IMG/VR virus record: IMGVR_UViG_3300025879_000051
Coordinates: 1 to 35,628 of that record
Source: a virus
Reading direction: 5' to 3' (one strand)
DNA: 35,628 bases
Of this stretch, positions 21,301 to 30,843 are shown one piece after another. The notes under the pieces are model-generated. The model was given only the letters and a program-made list of their open reading frames with translations. It did not search any database and had not been told where the DNA came from. Each line of letters starts with the position of its first letter. The first letter of the stretch is position 1. The position numbers were made by a program, and so were the translations under genes.

Positions 21301-23921
21301 CAGCAAATGCAAACGCTATTAGCTCATTGACTACGAAAGTCAATCAAGACTCTGATCGACTAACGGTTGTCGCCTCTGATGTTACCCAACTCCAAGCTGA
21401 CTTGGGCAATATTGACCTAAGTGGTATCACGGCAAATGCTACGGCTATTAACACATTACAAACAACTGTAACTCAGCAAGGCAGCGATATTACTTCGGTC
21501 GCCTCTGATGTTACTCAGTTGACTGCTGATCTAGCTGATCTGGATTTGACCGGAATAGCAGCAAACGCTGGTGCTCTGGAATCATTAGACACACGAGTCA
21601 CTTCTACAGAAGGTACTGTTACAACTCAAGCGTCTAAACTTACTCAACTGGAAGCGGCAATTAACGCGGTTGACTTATCAGGCATAGATTCTAACTGGAC
21701 TGCTATCACTGCTAACGCTTCATCGTTAACCGATTTAACATCACGAGTAACCGCTACTGAAGGTGGCATAACTTCTGTATCGGAAGACATTACTCAACTA
21801 CAAACAGATCTATCTAACACAGATTCGTCATTAGCGACTACACAAACTGCTGTTGCAACTCTAACGTCTCGTGTAGATTTAGATAGCGCAAGTTTAGTGT
21901 CCGTTCAATCTGATGTAACATCTTTACAAACAAGCGTTACCACACTGAACTCCGGCAAGGCTTCGACTACTGCTGTTAACAATTTAACGTCACGTGTGAC
22001 TGCGGCTGAAGGTAGTATCACTACCGCGCAGTCTGATATCACTACTTTAGAAACTGACGTATCTAACGTTGAAGGAACATTAAGTACACAGGCTACAGCA
22101 ATCTCTGGTTTACAGTCAAGAGTTGATGCTACAGAGACCGATATTACCGCTGTTCAATCGGACATCACTACACTTGAAACTAGTGTTACCACACTGAACT
22201 CAGGTAAGGCCTCAACGACTGCAGTATCAGCACTAGAGACTCGAGTTGATGCTACAGAGACTGATATAACTGCTGCTCAATCAGATATCACAACACTAGA
22301 AACTTCCGTTACAGGATTGAATAACAACAAAGCCTCAACGACTGCAGTGTCGGCATTGGAAACGCGCGTTACAGCGACAGAGAGCGACATTACCGCAGCT
22401 CAATCTGATATTACATCATTGGGTACTACGGTTGATGGCAAGGCTTCTACCAGCGCTGTGAACGCTTTAACGACTCGTGTTACAACAGCAGAGGGTGAGA
22501 TCGATACAGTACAGACTGATGTTACTGCTCTTACAACTACGGTTAGTGGCAAGGCATCTACTTCTGCTCTTAATACTTTAACCAATCGAGTGACTGCTAC
22601 CGAAGGGTCTATTACCACAATCAACTCTGATATAACCGCTTTAGGTACAACGGTTGATGGTAAGGCGACTACTACGGCTGTCAATACATTATCTGACAGA
22701 GTTGATGCGGATAGCGATCGTTTGACTTCTACTCAACAGAGCATTACTAGCTTGACGAGTACTGTGGGAACCAAGGCTTCAACGACAGCACTCAATTCAC
22801 TAACAACACGCGTGACTGCTGCTGAAGGAGAGATCGATGTAGTTCAATCTGATATCACGCAGTTGACGGCTGATGTAGGGACCAAGGCTTCCACTACAGC
22901 TCTGAGCGCGTTAGAAACAAGAGTGGATGATGACTCCGATGGTCTAGCTACTCTACAGTCTGACGTAACAGCATTGACAACAACAGTTGGTACTAAGGCA
23001 TCTACTTCTGCTCTAAACACATTAACGAATCGTGTGACAGCAACAGAGGATGATATATCAACTGTACAATCAGATGTCACAGCATTAACTACAACTGTTG
23101 GCACTAAGGCCTCAGCTGCAGCTCTTACCGCCCTAACAAATACAGTCAACTCAGAAGCTGGTCTGTTGGATACGTTACAATCTGACGTATCTTCTCTTAC
23201 AACTACGGTCAACGGAAAGGCCTCTACTACAGCTCTCAATACATTAACGAACCGTGTAACTGCTACAGAGGGTGATATATCAACTGTACAATCTGACGTA
23301 TCTGCTCTTACAACTACGGTCAACGGAAAGGCATCTACTGCAGCTCTTACCGCTTTAACAAATACGGTCAACTCGGAAGCTGGCCTGTTGGATACTTTGC
23401 AAAGTGATGTTAGTTCGTTAACTACCACAGTAAATGGAAAGGCATCTACTACAGCTCTCAATACTCTCACTAATAGAGTGACTGTGACAGAGGGTGATAT
23501 ATCAACTGTACAGGGCAACATTGCAACATTAACATCCGACTTAGGTGATAAGGCCTCAGCTACTGCTGTTGCTGGGTTGACTCAACGTGTAACTGCTACC
23601 GAAGGAAGTCAGGCTAATGTTGAACAACGATACTTTGTAGACTTGGATGCTAACGGCCGTGTTGCTGGTGTAGAGCTATATAATGGTACTGGCGGTTCAG
23701 CGTTTAAAGTTGTTGCTGACAAATTCCAGATCTTTAATGGAACGAGTGACGTTTCACCGTTTACAGTAGCTGGAGGGGTTGTTAAATTGTCCAACGCAAC
23801 AGTCACTGGTCAGATTGATGTCAAATCAGCTGCTAGCGGTCAACGTATGGAGATTAACAACTCAACTATCACGATTTTTGACGCATCTGGAAACGTTCGA
23901 GTAAAACTTGGAGATATCTAA
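18306..23921 (+). CDS. Giant repetitive coiled-coil tail fibre, 1871 aa
   Basis: The N-terminus (about 1-40) has MARLILNAGQ, GDTLREATLKINQNFSELY, an attachment-type start seen in several phage fibres. Residues about 45-1770 consist of heptad-like repeats of 30-40 residues with recurring LTTRVDADSD, VASEVTQLSADL, LDLSGI-ANA and, from about 1200 on, GKASTTALNTLTNRVTATEG. The last 96 residues (1776-1871), starting YFVDLDANGRVAGVELYN and including VADKFQIFN, PFTVAGG and FDASGNVRVKLGDI, resemble the C-terminal domain of lambda J-type central fibres. If the repeat region is a trimeric coiled coil at 0.15 nm per residue, it would be about 260 nm long. It probably recognises the host. Confidence 0.85.
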   Translation: MARLILNAGQGSNDGSGDTLREATLKINQNFSELYGLVSLGDGITPEALSTLILDTVNQQISQPGAIDIAGDPSVTQLGNRITQHDSILVQLQQDVVGTDSDLAMIDSDIAVNAFQVAQLAATLELNEQQLSDIAATVTTLQNAETGVSDSDVQAAVAVAVVELNARLAADSDLLQALTNNFNTLSSQVVATDSSVSTLSQDIVALGAALDLIDSDFIVSATNSAIAALTSRINQDSDSLVTLASQVTQLSSDLNSLDIDSDVLQATADLFNSVNTRIDLDSDSLVALSQQVTLLQTQVSNDIVAATSNVESTLTSQITATDSDVQVLAQDILNLEATLSGDITSSVATAQQALTTRIDDDSAALQSLSQQVTQLTTDFESLDISGQAQQANASAINNLQTQITSNDGDLTALSQDVTALSASLTDQATNLTATSDALGSLTARVDLDSDRLVSESSRLTQLETVVNAIDSDFLLSGTAAARDELRTLIEQGDSAIAILAQDITTLEAALANAGLDSSYVSDLIATAEQALTTRIDATDSSVASLASDITTLEANLQGIDLSGIGANATAIDALETAVIQTDSELTTLAQDVTQLAVDLNDLDGRAASATSVSSLTTRVTSTEASIISNAADITSLQTQVNNIDVAGEAVTATAGAINNLQTQITATDSDVSIIASEVTQLSADLQGIDLSGITANADAISSLTTRVDADSDALSTVASEVTQLSADLGALDLSGIAANASAIDSLTTRVDLDSDSLSTVASRVTSLEVTLGEGIDSDAILQAVGGALAELETRVDQDSASLVVLSQDVTALTASLTDTQNDVTANTSAQNVLSNRITATDSDLIVVASDVTRLEADLGSIDLSGIASNATAIQGLSTTVQNNINSIHTVSQSVTALEAEFDALDVSGIQANATTLAELTSRVDQDSDSLVALSTDVVTLSTELQQLDSNTGASLFALSDAISTLETSVTSNDSGITALSQEVTTLSAGLDAIDLSGITANANAISSLTTKVNQDSDRLTVVASDVTQLQADLGNIDLSGITANATAINTLQTTVTQQGSDITSVASDVTQLTADLADLDLTGIAANAGALESLDTRVTSTEGTVTTQASKLTQLEAAINAVDLSGIDSNWTAITANASSLTDLTSRVTATEGGITSVSEDITQLQTDLSNTDSSLATTQTAVATLTSRVDLDSASLVSVQSDVTSLQTSVTTLNSGKASTTAVNNLTSRVTAAEGSITTAQSDITTLETDVSNVEGTLSTQATAISGLQSRVDATETDITAVQSDITTLETSVTTLNSGKASTTAVSALETRVDATETDITAAQSDITTLETSVTGLNNNKASTTAVSALETRVTATESDITAAQSDITSLGTTVDGKASTSAVNALTTRVTTAEGEIDTVQTDVTALTTTVSGKASTSALNTLTNRVTATEGSITTINSDITALGTTVDGKATTTAVNTLSDRVDADSDRLTSTQQSITSLTSTVGTKASTTALNSLTTRVTAAEGEIDVVQSDITQLTADVGTKASTTALSALETRVDDDSDGLATLQSDVTALTTTVGTKASTSALNTLTNRVTATEDDISTVQSDVTALTTTVGTKASAAALTALTNTVNSEAGLLDTLQSDVSSLTTTVNGKASTTALNTLTNRVTATEGDISTVQSDVSALTTTVNGKASTAALTALTNTVNSEAGLLDTLQSDVSSLTTTVNGKASTTALNTLTNRVTVTEGDISTVQGNIATLTSDLGDKASATAVAGLTQRVTATEGSQANVEQRYFVDLDANGRVAGVELYNGTGGSAFKVVADKFQIFNGTSDVSPFTVAGGVVKLSNATVTGQIDVKSAASGQRMEINNSTITIFDASGNVRVKLGDI
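23136..23520 (+). repeat. Tandem direct repeat with 222-bp period in the fibre gene
   Basis: The segment starting at 23136 (TNTVNSEAGLLDTLQSDV...) is repeated in frame from 23358, 222 bp (74 codons) later, with near-identical protein and many silent base changes; the second copy ends near 23515. It is the longest and most recent-looking duplication in the repeat region. Confidence 0.85.
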
Positions 23922-23930
23922 TTAAAATCG

Positions 23931-23938
23931 TATAAATA
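23931..23938 (+). promoter_or_regulatory. T4-type late promoter upstream of gene 8
   Basis: Exact TATAAATA, 10 nt after the fibre stop codon. Predicted start near 23944, with an AGGA ribosome-binding site before the ATG at 23968. Confidence 0.8.
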
Positions 23939-23967
23939 GGTTATATGATTTTTAACAGGATATCAAA

Positions 23968-25293
23968 ATGCCAGCTATAATTCGACAAACGATGAGCAGG
24001 AACCTCGCGAGAGACCTGCTCAACGATCTCATTGGTACCACTAACGAATACTATATTGGTATCGGTAAGTCTGACGTGTTCAACGACACAGACACGGTAA
24101 TCAATCCAACAGACAGTAGATTGGAAGAAAAAGAGTTTCGTAACAATCTACAATCAATCAAAAAGGTTGAGGGCGCAACATTTACTGCTGCGCGTTATAA
24201 CTGGTCATCTGGAATGGTTTACTCTGGTTGGAGTGACTCCGGTGATACCCAATACCCGTCATATGTTCTAAACGATGCTAAGGAAGTTTACATTTGTTTA
24301 GAAACTGGTATAACTGAAACTGGCGAGATCAACGTTTCTACCATCGAGCCTAACTACGGTACTCTTGGCGTAGACCACACCTTGCAGTTTAAGACTGGTG
24401 ATGGATACGTGTGGAAGTTCTTGTTCTCGTTGACTCCTGAAAATATCTACCAACATCTTTCTTCCAACTGGATCCCTGTTGATCTTCCTGAAGAGTCCCT
24501 TGCTGGCGGCGACTCAATCGAAGACTTACAGTTCCAGGTCAAGGAAGCTGCTGTTGGTGGACAGATTATACGCGCCGAGATTGTTAATCCTGGATCCGGC
24601 TTTACCACTGCACCTACCGTCACCGTTGATGGAGATGGTACTGGAGCGACAGCTACAGCGTATATCAATAACGGACAAATCACTAAAATCGAAATGACAA
24701 GTTATGGTCATAGCTACACATACGCAACTCTCACAGTTAGTGGGGATGGTGTTGATGCTAGTTTACGTGCTGTGATTACAGATACTAACGGAATCGGGTT
24801 CGATCCTATCAACGACTTAAAAACCAGCTCCATAATGTTCAACATTAAACCTAATGGTGAAGAAGGTGGAACTTTCTTTGTTGAGAACACGTTCCGTCAG
24901 ATGGGATTACTCAAGAATCCACTTACGCCAACAGGTATACAATTCACCGGTGTTGCTGCTAAAGTATTACCTACGTTGCAACTAGTTGATAGTTCACCGT
25001 TCCAGGTAGGCAAAAAGATTACTGGCATGCAAACAGGTGCTGTGGCTTACGTAAATCAATCGGAAGGCAATTTGGTACATTATCACCAAAACGAATCAAC
25101 GGGCTTTATCAGCTTTGCTAACGGCGAAAGCGTATCTCAGGAAGGCATAGTAGTCACTGGGGTTATTGATCAACAACAGATTAAAAACGGTATCGATAGA
25201 AGCTCCGGAGATGTTCTTTACATTGAGAATAGATACCGTATCAGACGTGACGCTGAACAGCAAGAAGACATTAAAATCGTGATTACAATTTAG
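23968..25293 (+). CDS. gp8: Baseplate wedge subunit gp8
   Basis: A 441-aa homologue of T4 gp8 (334 aa). The start NEYYIGIGKSDVFN, SGMVYSGWSDSG then PSYVLNDAKEVYICLETG, DGYVWKFLFSLTPEN and, in the last third, FFVENTFRQMGLLKNP and the RSSGDVLYIENRYRIRRDAE end are typical of the family. An insert of about 75 residues (196-270) consists of two Gly-rich beta-repeats, IIRAEIVNPGSGFTTAPTVT and ITKIEMTSYGHSYTYATLT, which probably explains much of the extra length over T4 gp8. Late promoter 30 nt upstream; the next gene follows after 8 nt. Confidence 0.9.
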   Translation: MPAIIRQTMSRNLARDLLNDLIGTTNEYYIGIGKSDVFNDTDTVINPTDSRLEEKEFRNNLQSIKKVEGATFTAARYNWSSGMVYSGWSDSGDTQYPSYVLNDAKEVYICLETGITETGEINVSTIEPNYGTLGVDHTLQFKTGDGYVWKFLFSLTPENIYQHLSSNWIPVDLPEESLAGGDSIEDLQFQVKEAAVGGQIIRAEIVNPGSGFTTAPTVTVDGDGTGATATAYINNGQITKIEMTSYGHSYTYATLTVSGDGVDASLRAVITDTNGIGFDPINDLKTSSIMFNIKPNGEEGGTFFVENTFRQMGLLKNPLTPTGIQFTGVAAKVLPTLQLVDSSPFQVGKKITGMQTGAVAYVNQSEGNLVHYHQNESTGFISFANGESVSQEGIVVTGVIDQQQIKNGIDRSSGDVLYIENRYRIRRDAEQQEDIKIVITI

Positions 25294-25301
25294 GATAACC
25301 G

Positions 25302-28300
25302 ATGAGCAATTTTACTAATAAGACTTTTAAAGAAACGTACCGTGACTTTTATGATAAAGCAAAGGGTTATCATCGCGTTTTATTTAACTCAGGTAAAGCA
25401 CTCCAAGCTCGCGAGCTAAATGAGCTGCAATCTATACTCCACGAAGAGATAGCGCGTTTCGGACGTAATATCTTCCGCGAAGGAGCCACTGTAAAAGCAG
25501 GTGGCTCTATGATCGACAACTCTCGTGAGTACATTAGATTACAAGCTGGTAGTGTAGTACCTGACGGTATTGTAGGACAACAATACCAGAATGCATCTGG
25601 AATTAAATTCATAATTGAAGAGTACCACGATGCTACAACACAAGATCCTCAAACAATATATGTTAAATACGTCGACACATCAACTGTAACGGATACGACT
25701 GCACCTGCTCGAGTAAACTCGAACGAGACTTTGACACCCGTAGGAGCCACAACATTTCCACTTGTTGTCGCCGCGGATGGTGATATCCCTGCTGCAGGTA
25801 CCGGAACAAGCATCTCTGTTAACGAAGGTGTTTTCTTTGTAGATGGTCACTTCGTACATGCAGCTCAGCAAAGCACCTACATTGACAAATATAATTCTAC
25901 ACCAACTGTTGACTTCGGTTTCAAAGTAGTGGAAAGTATTGTTACGGAAGGTGAAGACGAGTCTCTGTATGATAACCAGGGAGCTTTTCCAAACACTTCG
26001 GCTCCAGGAGCACACCGATTCAAGATTGAATTAACTCCTACTACACGCGACGCTCTGTCGGAAGATGAAAACTTCGTATTCGTAGCGCGTATTGTTAACG
26101 GTGTAATTACCAAAGAAGTTGATGGGCAAGACGATTACAACATCATCAGCGACTTGCTAGCTACTCGTACGAAAGAAGAATCTGGCGACTACGTAGCTAA
26201 CGAATTCAAAACTGTAATGCAAGAAAAGGATGACCTAAATCTAAGCGTAGAGGTCACTCCAGGAACGGCTTATGTAGATGGATATCGATTAGATTTCGGT
26301 ACAACTATCCTAGACATTCCACGTGCACGTGACACAGATACATTAAACAACGACAGTGTGGTTGCTCAATACGGAAATTATGTTATCATCGATCCTGCCC
26401 AAAGCACAGGATTGGCTGAACTATCTACGTTCGGTCAAGTTAGCTTGGGTAATGGTGGTACCGCAAACGTTCGTGCTATCGAAAACGTTGGCGGCGAATA
26501 TCGCTTGTATTTGTTTAATATACAAATGCCGAGTGGCGCTAACTTCAGAGACGTAACTACAATTACTGGATCAACCGGTTCTTGTGTATTACAAACTCCT
26601 GGCTTGCTAGGCGGTATCGATAACACATTATTATTCCCGCTTTCAAACCCACGTCCTCAGAGTATTGATGATACCAATTTTACCGCACAACGTACTATTG
26701 AAGCTACTCCAAATGCTCAAGGTGAAATATTAATTTCTGATACCATTAATGGATCATACTTACCAGTAATATTTGAGTCTGGAGTTGGCGTTGCTTCTGG
26801 CTGGACAGCTACATCGAACAAGATAACGGGCTTGTCACCAACGTCCCAGTATGTTGTAACGTATTATTATGAAGCATCTAACCCTAGAGTCAGATCAAAG
26901 ATCCCCGTTAATGTAGAAGAGACAGTAACAATTGGTGATGGTGTAGCTCCGGTAGAAGGACCAACTTTTATCCAAGGCACTACAATGTGGCGTGTGGAGA
27001 ATAGTACTGGTGCTGCAAGTATTGTATGGAATGGTGAGTTAATCACAACCGCTAGCGGCGCATCAAACATTACAACCATTAACGCCGAAGGATTCCAGTA
27101 TACTCGAGGAAGCGCCGAAACACCTACGTTTACTACTACATTCACGTCTCCGACTTCTACAAATTTAAATTATGTGGACTTTGTTGGTAACTACACCAGA
27201 GACTTGGATTTTAGTAGAACACGTACCAGCACGTATGCTGCAATTGGATATACACGCAACGTAACCGAAACGTATAGCAGAACAGTTTTCGTTCCAAATG
27301 CGCTGGCACCAGGTGAACCTGGCGTGTTTGAAATTCCTTTTAGTCGAACTGTAACTCAGAGTTTCTCGGCTCCGGGAACAACGACTGACTTCACTGGGTT
27401 GTATACACGAGCATCTTCATATACACGATTAAGAGCAAGCACCTATACAGGGTACTACACTCAAAACGGTAGCACTAACGGCACGAATTATACATATTAT
27501 TCGGTATCACGACAAGCGTTGGCAAGCAGCTTAGATACTTCTGCTATTACATTAGATTACGCTGATGGCATTAGACTATCTCAAGTCCTCGATGCTAGCG
27601 GTAATAACGTTACCGGATCATTCGAGTTCGATGGTGGTCAGCGTGACAACTATTACGGACCAATTAAGTTAAGACTGAAATCCGGATTAACGGCAGAAGC
27701 TGGTTCCCAGTTTACTGTTGCCTTCCAGCACTATTTCCATGGCGATGGCGACTACTTCAGTGTAGAATCGTATCCACAGAATTATAGTAACATCCAGTCG
27801 TATAAAACTTCTTCGGGTGCCGTCGTGCAATTGACGGACGTATTAGACTTCCGTCCAGTGATTTTATCTGGTGAGGTCCAAGCAGAGAGTATCAATCCTC
27901 TCCCACGGAACAAGAGTATTATCAGCGTTGACGCTACGTATTACTTGCCTCGTATAGATATGCTGGTAGCAAACACTCTAGATTCAAGAGGTAGACGCGG
28001 TACTGGTCGCCTACAAATAGTTGAAGGTGAGCCATCATTAGATCCACGTCCTCCTCAGGTACCGACTGGATCGTTGGCGTTGTTCCAGTTCAATCTCAAT
28101 GCGTATACAATAGATAAAAACGATTTATCTACTATCAAGATCCCGCACAAGCGTTTCACCATGCAGGATATAGCAAAGCTGGAAAATCGACTAGACACTT
28201 TGTATGAGCTTACTACGCTTAGCTTACTTGAAGCGGACACTGCAACATTAGCAGTATTAGATGAGAATGGCAACAATCGTACCAAATCCGGATTCATAGC

Positions 28301-30641
28301 TGATAACTTTAGCTCGTTGAACTTCTGTGATTTAGACGACCCAGATTATCGTGCTTCTGTTGAACCGCTAAGTGGCGAGCTGATGCCTTCTTTCAGAGAG
28401 AACTCAGTGCGTCTCGCTATGAGACAAAGCTCAGCAACTAGGAAAGGCGAAGTCGCTGTACTTCCTCATTCGGACCAATTGCTATCGAGTCAGTTGTTAG
28501 CAACTGGTAAGATGAACGTCAACCCGTTTGCAGTTATCACTCAAACAGGGTTCATGACCCTATCTCCAGCTTCTGATGAGTGGGTGGAAGTACGCCGACT
28601 ACCAGATGTTATGCAGAGTAATGTTCGTCGGGTTAGTACTGATAGAACTGATGTTACTTCAGGTCGTCGAATTAGACGTAGAATTGAAGAAAGATCTATC
28701 CAAGAGTTCTTGGGTGAACAAGTTGTAGATGTTGAAGTAGTGCCGTTCATGAGATCTCGTGAAGTTTATTTCCGAGTAGAAGGGTTACGACCAAACACTA
28801 AAATGTTCGCTTTCTTCGGCAACGTAGCCGTTCAGCCTTGGGTTCGTCAAGAAAGTACTTTCAAGCACTTCTCTGATAATCCAAAGGAATACGGTAGTGA
28901 GTTCGCTAATGCGACAGCTCACCCGAATGGAGCTACACCGCTACTGACGGATAATGAAGGTGTTTTGATTGGGTCGTTCTTCTTACCCAATACACCTAGC
29001 CTATCATTCCGCACTGGGCAACAAGAATTTAAATTGCTTGATGTTAGTATTAATGACGACGATATGGCAATTGCTTCATCGAGAGCTAATTACCAATCCG
29101 TTGGACGTATTGACTCTGTACAGCGCACTATTCGTACAACACGAATTGTAGAAACTATCACAGAGCGTTACGATCCTCTAGCGCAAACATTCTTCATTGA
29201 TCAAGTTGAGAATCCAAATGGATTGTTCTTAACCAAAGCTAGAATATTTATGGAGAGTAAAGACGATACTATTCCGTTGCAAGTACAGATCAGACCTGTA
29301 GAAAACGGTATACCGACTACGCGCATCGTTCCTGGATCTAACAAGTTTATATCGCCTCAACACATCAACGTGTTACCGCTGAACGATCAGACTGATATTG
29401 CAGACGTCAGATTGTTTGCTGGTACCGATGTTGAATTCGATGAGCCGGTATACTTAACACCAGGCGAAGAATATGCAATCGTACTATTGGCCGAATCGGT
29501 CGAGTACAACTCGTATGTTGCTGAGACTTATGAATTTATCCTTGGACCAAATCAACGTGAAGGTCGAGTAGATAAGCAGCCAACTCTAGGCTCTCTATTC
29601 CTATCACAGAATGGTTCTACGTGGACAGCCGATCAAACACGAGACTTAATGTTTGAGTTGTACCGTGCTGAGTTTGATTCAACAGCTAACGTAATATTGT
29701 CTAACGTTGAAGTTCCTAAAATCACATTAGGCCTAGACCCTATCTCGGTCGAGAAGAGTAGTGCGTTGGTGCACATTGCTCACCAGGGTCATGGTTTCAA
29801 CGCAAACGACGAAGTTGAGATTAGCGGTGTTCAAGGTACTATTGGTGGAATTCCAGCTGCAAATATCAATGGCAGCCATCTCATAGCAAGTGTATCGTGG
29901 GAAGGATATCAGATCAACGTAGGAACGACTGCTACCTCATCTGTATTGGGTGGTGGATCTACGGTTGTCGCTAGTGAGCAAATCATGATCGATGAGATGA
30001 CTCCTAACATTGCCAACATCACGCCAAACGGAACACGTATAACAGCAACTGTGACTCAGACTTCAGGAGCGTCTTTTGGTGGCAACCGTAACAATCCATT
30101 GTACAATGGTGCGTACTCATCTGTCGCCGCTAAGCAAGTGTTCCTTAACGATCTCAACCTAAATGATAAACCAACGATCATAGCATCATCTGATGATATG
30201 TCATTTAACATTACTTTATCTACTACTGATAACAGAGTGTCGCCGATGATCGATCTTCAACGTATTTCGGTGATGACCCTAGAAAACGTAATCGATATGG
30301 GATCTGCTGCTCAGCATATTACGACTCCCGTAATTCTTGACGAGTCTGCTGTAGGGCTTAAAGTATTGTTCTCAGCTCATAGACCTAGCTCTGCGGCTTT
30401 TGATGTTTACGTTAAGACTGCATCAGATGAATCTTCACTTGAAGTGTCTGAGTGGATTCTTGTCGACATAGACAATGACATACCTAGCGATGAGAGCAGA
30501 GATGTGTTCAGAGAGTATTCTTACACTATAAACACAGATGATCAATTTAACATATTCCAAGCTAAGATTGTTATGAAATCTAATAACAGCTCTAAGATTC
30601 CTATTATAAGCGACTTCAGAACAATAGCATTGGCGGTATAA
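25302..30641 (+). CDS. Large DUF4815-type baseplate/fibre structural protein, 1779 aa
   Basis: A 1779-aa virion protein. The N-terminal domain has YHRVLFNSGKALQARELNEL, QSILHEEIARFGRNIFREG and IFREGATVKAGGS, the opening of DUF4815 proteins, which I associate with large structural proteins of cyanophage-like T4 relatives. Residues about 629-728 form a Tyr-Ser/Thr-Arg repeat array (NYTRDLDFSRTRTSTY ... YTRASSYTRLRASTYTGYYT) like the arrays in the proteins at 32533 and 33066. Further on, about 1288 onward, comes YDPLAQTFFIDQVENPNGLF and TPGEEYAIVLLAESVEYNSY, seen in large tail proteins. It lies directly after gp8, so it is probably a peripheral baseplate or fibre-attachment protein. Confidence 0.8.
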   Translation: MSNFTNKTFKETYRDFYDKAKGYHRVLFNSGKALQARELNELQSILHEEIARFGRNIFREGATVKAGGSMIDNSREYIRLQAGSVVPDGIVGQQYQNASGIKFIIEEYHDATTQDPQTIYVKYVDTSTVTDTTAPARVNSNETLTPVGATTFPLVVAADGDIPAAGTGTSISVNEGVFFVDGHFVHAAQQSTYIDKYNSTPTVDFGFKVVESIVTEGEDESLYDNQGAFPNTSAPGAHRFKIELTPTTRDALSEDENFVFVARIVNGVITKEVDGQDDYNIISDLLATRTKEESGDYVANEFKTVMQEKDDLNLSVEVTPGTAYVDGYRLDFGTTILDIPRARDTDTLNNDSVVAQYGNYVIIDPAQSTGLAELSTFGQVSLGNGGTANVRAIENVGGEYRLYLFNIQMPSGANFRDVTTITGSTGSCVLQTPGLLGGIDNTLLFPLSNPRPQSIDDTNFTAQRTIEATPNAQGEILISDTINGSYLPVIFESGVGVASGWTATSNKITGLSPTSQYVVTYYYEASNPRVRSKIPVNVEETVTIGDGVAPVEGPTFIQGTTMWRVENSTGAASIVWNGELITTASGASNITTINAEGFQYTRGSAETPTFTTTFTSPTSTNLNYVDFVGNYTRDLDFSRTRTSTYAAIGYTRNVTETYSRTVFVPNALAPGEPGVFEIPFSRTVTQSFSAPGTTTDFTGLYTRASSYTRLRASTYTGYYTQNGSTNGTNYTYYSVSRQALASSLDTSAITLDYADGIRLSQVLDASGNNVTGSFEFDGGQRDNYYGPIKLRLKSGLTAEAGSQFTVAFQHYFHGDGDYFSVESYPQNYSNIQSYKTSSGAVVQLTDVLDFRPVILSGEVQAESINPLPRNKSIISVDATYYLPRIDMLVANTLDSRGRRGTGRLQIVEGEPSLDPRPPQVPTGSLALFQFNLNAYTIDKNDLSTIKIPHKRFTMQDIAKLENRLDTLYELTTLSLLEADTATLAVLDENGNNRTKSGFIADNFSSLNFCDLDDPDYRASVEPLSGELMPSFRENSVRLAMRQSSATRKGEVAVLPHSDQLLSSQLLATGKMNVNPFAVITQTGFMTLSPASDEWVEVRRLPDVMQSNVRRVSTDRTDVTSGRRIRRRIEERSIQEFLGEQVVDVEVVPFMRSREVYFRVEGLRPNTKMFAFFGNVAVQPWVRQESTFKHFSDNPKEYGSEFANATAHPNGATPLLTDNEGVLIGSFFLPNTPSLSFRTGQQEFKLLDVSINDDDMAIASSRANYQSVGRIDSVQRTIRTTRIVETITERYDPLAQTFFIDQVENPNGLFLTKARIFMESKDDTIPLQVQIRPVENGIPTTRIVPGSNKFISPQHINVLPLNDQTDIADVRLFAGTDVEFDEPVYLTPGEEYAIVLLAESVEYNSYVAETYEFILGPNQREGRVDKQPTLGSLFLSQNGSTWTADQTRDLMFELYRAEFDSTANVILSNVEVPKITLGLDPISVEKSSALVHIAHQGHGFNANDEVEISGVQGTIGGIPAANINGSHLIASVSWEGYQINVGTTATSSVLGGGSTVVASEQIMIDEMTPNIANITPNGTRITATVTQTSGASFGGNRNNPLYNGAYSSVAAKQVFLNDLNLNDKPTIIASSDDMSFNITLSTTDNRVSPMIDLQRISVMTLENVIDMGSAAQHITTPVILDESAVGLKVLFSAHRPSSAAFDVYVKTASDESSLEVSEWILVDIDNDIPSDESRDVFREYSYTINTDDQFNIFQAKIVMKSNNSSKIPIISDFRTIALAV
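27187..27480 (+). repeat. Y[ST]R repeat array inside the 1779-aa gene
   Basis: About 98 codons in which Tyr-Thr/Ser-Arg or Tyr-Thr-Gly triplets recur at short spacings (YTRDLDF, YTRNVTETYSR, YTRASSYTR, YTGYYTQ). The same repeat type fills two separate genes at 32533 and 33066. Protein-level repeat; the codons vary between units. Confidence 0.75.
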
Positions 30642-30642
30642 T

Positions 30643-30843
30643 ATGTTACAGAAAGTGAAAGGTCACACTCACCTCATGAGAGATAAAAGAACTGGCGCGA
30701 TCCTCAATATGGATCGTGCTGGTATTTCTCAAGCTAAGGCTAGAAAAGCTGCTCATCAACAAGAAGCAGATAGAATAAATAACTTAGAGAAAGAGATAGC
30801 AGAAATAAAGTCGTTGCTTTCTCAAATAGTGGAGAAATTGTAA
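30643..30843 (+). CDS. Small conserved phage protein with C-terminal coiled coil, 66 aa
   Basis: A 66-residue protein with KGHTHLMRDKRTGAILNMDR at residues 5-24 and a predicted coiled coil in the last 28 residues (INNLEKEIAEIKSLLSQIVE). This combination of a short RDKxTGAIxN motif and a terminal helix is familiar to me from small virion-associated proteins of marine T4-like phages, but the function is not known. It starts 1 nt after the 1779-aa gene and its stop (30841-30843) abuts the next ATG, so it is part of the late block. Confidence 0.8.
   Translation: MLQKVKGHTHLMRDKRTGAILNMDRAGISQAKARKAAHQQEADRINNLEKEIAEIKSLLSQIVEKL

Noticed and set aside
22400-23520. Repeats that might be read as a CRISPR array
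   Set aside because: The repeats are in-frame, degenerate coding repeats without conserved palindromic units or unique spacers.
22844-23521. 225-codon minus-strand ORF inside the giant fibre gene
   Set aside because: Antisense of the repetitive coiled-coil region; the repeats simply lack stops in this frame.
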